From Methanomassiliicoccales archaeon (GTDB lineage: Archaea; Thermoplasmatota; Thermoplasmata; Methanomassiliicoccales; UBA472), in contig JAJRAL010000044.1 in NCBI GenBank assembly GCA_028679935.1, positions 1 through 23,332 on the forward strand: a stretch of 23,332 nucleotides of DNA, given 5' to 3'. The notes below the pieces were generated by a model. The model had not been told where the DNA came from and did not search any database. It was given only the letters and a program-made list of their open reading frames with translations. The position numbers and the translations under genes are program-made. Positions 21,839 through 23,332 of this stretch are shown here, piece after piece. The first letter of the stretch is position 1. The number at the start of each line of letters is the position of its first letter.

Positions 21839-23123
21839 CCTGGCGCACCGGCTTTGCACTTCGAGCAAGAAGATTCGTGAAATCAACCCGTCTTATGCTC
21901 CCTGACCGTCCGCTCACCCCGTGCGCCCCGGCGCTACCCGGGGCGTAGAGGAGGATCATCGCATCATCGGCCAGGGCGTCGGGGTCAAGCCTGAGACCCC
22001 CAAGCCCTCGCATCACGGCCCCTTCTGGAGGCTCCGCGAGGGCGGTTCGACAGATGTTCAATCCTGCGTTCAACTGGCGATCGAGCCGCCAGCCGCACCT
22101 GTCGCAGACGAACACCCGGCCCACCCTGCTTCGGCGTTCTTTGATCTCGCCACATCTCGGGCAGGTCTTACTCGTGTATCTCGGATCAACTTTGATGATA
22201 GGGACGCCTCTCTCTTCCGCCTTGTACTCGATCTGGCGATGCAGTTCACGCTGTGGCCAGATGGAGAGACGGCGGCGCATGCGCCGGCCTCTTCCACCGC
22301 CTTTGGGAAGGCGCAGGTCTTCCAGAGCGAGCGCCGCGTGTTCGATAGCGGTACTTGCGACCAGACCCTTGCTGATCAGATCTAGCCGTTGTCTCACTCT
22401 ACTGTGCTCCCTCCTTCCTTCTTTGGATGCAAGCATGTGCCAAACCCTTCGATCGCGAGATTTCTTCCGACCATGCCTGCGGCGACGGACGAAGTAGCGG
22501 TTTTGAATCGACGATACGTCTGGATATGGTACGGAGACTGGTATGACTCCCTCCGATGAGAGCCAAACCCCATCGAGCGAGCGCTCGTTGGTGTCGAGCG
22601 CGAGGAGCGAGGTAGGCGCATAGGGCTCTGGAATCTCCTTCTCGATGACGAGTACGACCTTCGTCTGGGTCAGAATCAATTGCTTGATCCTGCCTGAGGC
22701 CATGATCTCTGAATGATACTGCGAGAGCTTCACGTCAAACCCGACCCACTCCCCATTCCGGAGGGAGAGACGAACGTGGCCAGTGTCTGGGGAAATGTGA
22801 AACGTGACGTCGTCGGCGCGGATGAAGGGTCTGAAGACGTAGGGCACTCTGCTGCGTATGTTCTTCCGCAACCGCCTGCGATGGCCCTTGCCGAGGGATA
22901 GGGCGACTTCAGTGGAGGTTCTGGCGTGAGCGAAGTTGATATGATACTCCTTCGCCAGGGATTGGCCGAACTTGACCATCGAGCCCTTCGCAGTGAGGTT
23001 ATTCTCAAGAGCATAGCGGATGCCCCGATTGACCATCAAACGGAAGTCTTGCATAAGGAACAACACTGGCGATGGGAGCGGAGATCCGAGTTCACAGACG
23101 AGGCTGCGGCAAGCTAGTTGCAC
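21783..23123 (-). CDS. tnpB: TnpB RNA-guided nuclease of an IS200/IS605-type element
   Basis: This 446-aa protein has the TnpB layout: a basic N-terminal and middle region, then a RuvC-like domain with D177 (LLALDTNERS), E268 (ALALEDLRLP) and D349 (DRQLNAGLNI). A zinc finger is inserted between the last two (C321, C324, C340, C343; TSKTCPRCG). The complete triad argues for an active nuclease guided by an omega RNA made from the element's 3' end. The frame begins at a GTG; ATG 23054 is the first methionine, and the N-terminus (VCELGSPLPSPVLFLMQDF) may be slightly shortened. After about residue 365 the sequence is not conserved-looking, and it reads out of the element across the end of trm1. 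No TnpA is present. Confidence 0.9.
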   Translation of the reverse strand: MQLACRSLVCELGSPLPSPVLFLMQDFRLMVNRGIRYALENNLTAKGSMVKFGQSLAKEYHINFAHARTSTEVALSLGKGHRRRLRKNIRSRVPYVFRPFIRADDVTFHISPDTGHVRLSLRNGEWVGFDVKLSQYHSEIMASGRIKQLILTQTKVVLVIEKEIPEPYAPTSLLALDTNERSLDGVWLSSEGVIPVSVPYPDVSSIQNRYFVRRRRHGRKKSRDRRVWHMLASKEGRREHSRVRQRLDLISKGLVASTAIEHAALALEDLRLPKGGGRGRRMRRRLSIWPQRELHRQIEYKAEERGVPIIKVDPRYTSKTCPRCGEIKERRSRVGRVFVCDRCGWRLDRQLNAGLNICRTALAEPPEGAVMRGLGGLRLDPDALADDAMILLYAPGSAGAHGVSGRSGSIRRVDFTNLLARSAKPVRQVRPCLGRCGEHPRTPRRS

Positions 23124-23165
23124 ATGTCGGACGAGCGCAATTGAAGCTAATGAGAAACGGCACTA
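21840..23165 (-). mobile_element. tnpB-only insertion element (IS1341-like), bounds approximate
   Basis: The element is inferred from TnpB and its 3' stem-loops. It lies between the end of trm1 and the purA promoter region. I see no tnpA transposase and no clear matching end hairpin on the purA side, so it either moves with TnpA supplied in trans or is immobile. The exact ends cannot be set by eye. Confidence 0.55.
21850..22010 (-). ncRNA. Candidate omega RNA of TnpB with adjacent guide region
   Basis: On the minus strand the tnpB 3' end holds two strong stem-loops. The first (21973-22008) pairs AGGGC with GCCCT and GGGGTC with GACCCC around a 3x3 internal loop, with an 8-nt terminal loop. 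The second (21924-21945) is a perfect 8-bp stem CGCCCCGG/CCGGGGCG with a 6-nt loop. Known omega RNAs overlap the tnpB 3' end and finish with a hairpin followed by the guide taken from flanking DNA. By that rule the guide would lie in about 21840-21920. Boundaries are inferred. Confidence 0.45.
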
Positions 23166-23211
23166 CAGTAAGCGCTAGAGACTCTGGGTGCAACCAATGC
23201 GGACCAAATTC

Positions 23212-23217
23212 TTTATC
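23212..23217 (+). promoter_or_regulatory. TATA-like box for purA
   Basis: TTTATC is centred about 36 nt before the purA TTG, implying a leader near 10 nt that includes GGTGA at 23241-23245. Confidence 0.35.
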
Positions 23218-23249
23218 TACGGATTGGCCGATGGCAAGCCGGTGAAGGG

Positions 23250-23332
23250 TTGAGCACTCTCGCTGTCGTGGGCACCCAGTGGGGTGACGAAGGCAAGGGG
23301 AAGATCACCGACTACTTGGCCGAGGACGCCGA
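23250..23332 (+). CDS. purA: Adenylosuccinate synthetase (partial, runs off right edge)
   Basis: Only the first 27 codons are present, starting with a TTG. The translated beginning includes the diagnostic N-terminal GTP-binding segment [20 protein letters not shown], which is nearly invariant in adenylosuccinate synthetase, the enzyme joining IMP and aspartate in AMP synthesis. No in-frame ATG or GTG lies close upstream, and GGTGA precedes the TTG by 4 nt, so TTG is the likely start. It lies beyond the tnpB element and is on the opposite strand. Confidence 0.93.
   Translation, partial: MSTLAVVGTQWGDEGKGKITDYLAEDA

Noticed and set aside
23124..23211. Left-end hairpin of the tnpB element
   Set aside because: Only a short AGCGCT palindrome was found near 23171-23176. 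It is too small to call an IS200/IS605 end.
1..23332. tRNA, rRNA or CRISPR repeats
   Set aside because: No cloverleaf-like intergenic sequence, no rRNA-like stretch and no regularly spaced repeats were seen. Intergenic gaps are short, and the longest (6169-6354) is explained by a promoter and a palindrome. A covariance search could still find a small RNA missed by eye.

Overview
The window is a GC-rich (roughly 60% or more) archaeal chromosome segment, most likely from Thermoplasmatota (a Methanomassiliicoccales-like or related lineage); the phylum is an inference. Archaeal markers read directly from the sequence are a bifunctional FBP aldolase/phosphatase, a short archaeal triosephosphate isomerase, archaeal-type AspRS, MptD (DUF372), Trm1, THEP1, ferredoxin-dependent 2-oxoacid oxidoreductase subunits, an ADP-forming acyl-CoA synthetase beta subunit, and TATA boxes about 26-34 nt before many starts, suggesting many leaderless or short-leader mRNAs.

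Layout. 1-4133 is a minus-strand block: ferredoxin, then fbp and tpiA (8-bp overlap, gluconeogenesis), then a secreted phospholipase D-family protein with lamin-tail and PKD domains that runs off the left edge. From 4276 the plus strand carries aspS, a RusA-type resolvase, a stand-alone Lrp/AsnC effector domain, a PD-(D/E)XK-like protein, a LysE-type exporter and a small winged-helix protein. 8433-12278 holds a two-TM protein (minus), a large secreted and anchored surface protein (plus), quinolinate synthase nadA (minus) and a four-TM protein (minus).

12423-20066 is the 2-oxoacid oxidation region. korD-korA-korB overlap as an operon. Three unrelated genes follow: a 428-aa unknown, a PPC/DUF296 protein, and a convergent REC-PAS-PAS-histidine kinase. 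korC then appears under its own promoter and leads into acdB and mptD. Kor would make acyl-CoA and reduced ferredoxin, and AcdB with an alpha subunit encoded elsewhere would conserve the thioester as ATP. THEP1 and trm1 form a pair after that.

21783-23123 (minus) is a tnpB-only IS200/IS605-type element with an intact RuvC triad and zinc finger. Two stem-loops at its 3' end look like an omega RNA, and its 3' end runs antisense into trm1. The window ends in the first 27 codons of purA.

No rRNA, tRNA or CRISPR array was seen. No gene-free stretch exceeds 300 bases; the largest, 6169-6354, holds a TATA box and a small palindrome. Long ORFs antisense to real genes are high-GC shadows and are omitted. 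The best candidate for something unusual is the TnpB/omega-RNA locus abutting trm1, followed by the unknown genes lying between korB and korC.
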